A stretch of DNA of 28,224 nucleotides from Priapulus caudatus. Its lineage: Eukaryota; Priapulida; Priapulimorpha; Priapulimorphida; Priapulidae. Below, in pieces: positions 27,912 through 28,224 of the stretch. Numbering within the stretch: the stretch's first letter is position 1; each line of letters begins with the position of its first letter. The translations under genes and the position numbers were made by a program. The notes under the pieces are model-generated. The model saw only the letters and a program-made list of their open reading frames with translations. It made no database searches and was not told the origin of the DNA. Where the stretch lies: assembly GCF_000485595.1 (NCBI RefSeq), contig NW_014577168.1, positions 311,610 through 339,833 on the forward strand, in the 5' to 3' direction.

Positions 27912-28113
27912 TTAGCGGAGTTGGAGTCGTCGCCGGACGATATCGGGTCGACCTTGCAGCTGCTGCTCCCTATATCGCTATTCGGTCCCTCGTCGATGAC
28001 CATGTCCCCCGAGCCGGGGCTGTCTGCATCGCCGGTCTGCGACACCTCACCTTCGGCTGCCGCGGCGTGGCTCGAAGGCTTCCCCGCAGTCGAGCTCTCC
28101 GCCGCACCGACAC
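27912..28113 (-). CDS. Upstream exon of the unrecognised minus-strand gene
   Basis: 202 nt between acceptor CTCCACCAG|GT and donor GCTAA|GTAAGG, with two bases at each end. The 66 complete codons are acidic and Ser-rich (GEVSQTGDADSPGSGDMVID, EGPNSDIGSSSCKVDP, SSGDDSNSA). It joins the exon at 27664 in frame. No domain is visible. The gene continues upstream beyond the right edge of the window. Confidence 0.65.
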
Positions 28114-28224
28114 CTGGTGGAGGAAAGGTTCGACAAGGTTAAATCCTTCCCGCGCCTATGTGGCACATAGGGCGGTGCCTATCTCCGTTTCAGTAACCCT
28201 GAGGCCCCACAGCTGCTTTCACAG

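Noticed and set aside
27516-28113. Right-end exons as the N-terminus of MARF1
   Set aside because: The exon at 27516 leaves one base, but MARF1 exon 2 needs two; direct splicing creates a stop. ALKBH4 and poly(A) signals also lie between, and a closer phase-matched exon 1 exists at 21098.

Overview
The window comes from an animal genome, most likely a marine invertebrate. It has intron-bearing genes with GT/AG splice sites, GC-rich exons set in AT-rich introns, AATAAA signals, many small inverted-repeat elements, microsatellites, and a run of 190 Ns (10997-11186). Two genes are recognised from their protein families: MARF1 (meiosis regulator and mRNA stability factor 1, minus strand) and ALKBH4 (2-oxoglutarate/Fe dioxygenase, plus strand). 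No species can be named from the sequence alone.

Layout, left to right. (1) At 576-723, minus, lies the first exon of a secreted protein whose mature N-terminus would be His, resembling copper 'histidine-brace' proteins; the rest of the gene is not seen. Tiny palindromic transposon-like elements surround it. (2) At 2207-4993, plus, is a single-exon C2H2 zinc-finger gene with a 45-bp coding minisatellite as its tail. (3) 5.0-8.3 kb is intergenic. It holds a 114-bp palindromic element and a 24-bp tandem array with 14 CACGTG E-boxes. (4) At 8343-21098, minus, is MARF1. The exons that can be placed encode an N-terminal leader, a NYN ribonuclease domain, RRM1, an SR/Q-rich linker, RRM2 and eight LOTUS/OST-HTH domains, one of them badly scrambled. 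(5) At 21526-24869, plus, is ALKBH4 in three exons, head-to-head with MARF1; about 427 bp separate the start codons. (6) At 26.3-28.1 kb, minus, are the last exons of an unrecognised, low-complexity gene.

The largest structural feature is a near-identical tandem repeat of the main MARF1 exon and the following intron and LOTUS exon (about 9.35-13.48 and 13.48-17.0 kb). Differences are mostly single-base indels that break the frame, intron sequence is as conserved as coding sequence, and the clean and error-rich halves are reciprocal between the copies. I read this as a false assembly duplication of a single-copy gene, not biology. The contigs flanking the N gap also overlap by about 530 bp.

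The most interesting candidates are the divergent MARF1/ALKBH4 pair; the ALKBH4 catalytic domain split by about 270 residues including a 162-bp coding minisatellite; the E-box satellite; a family of tiny palindromic elements with CAGGRGTA ends and 7-bp target duplications; and the N-terminal-His secreted protein. I found no tRNA or rRNA genes, CRISPR arrays or prokaryotic systems.
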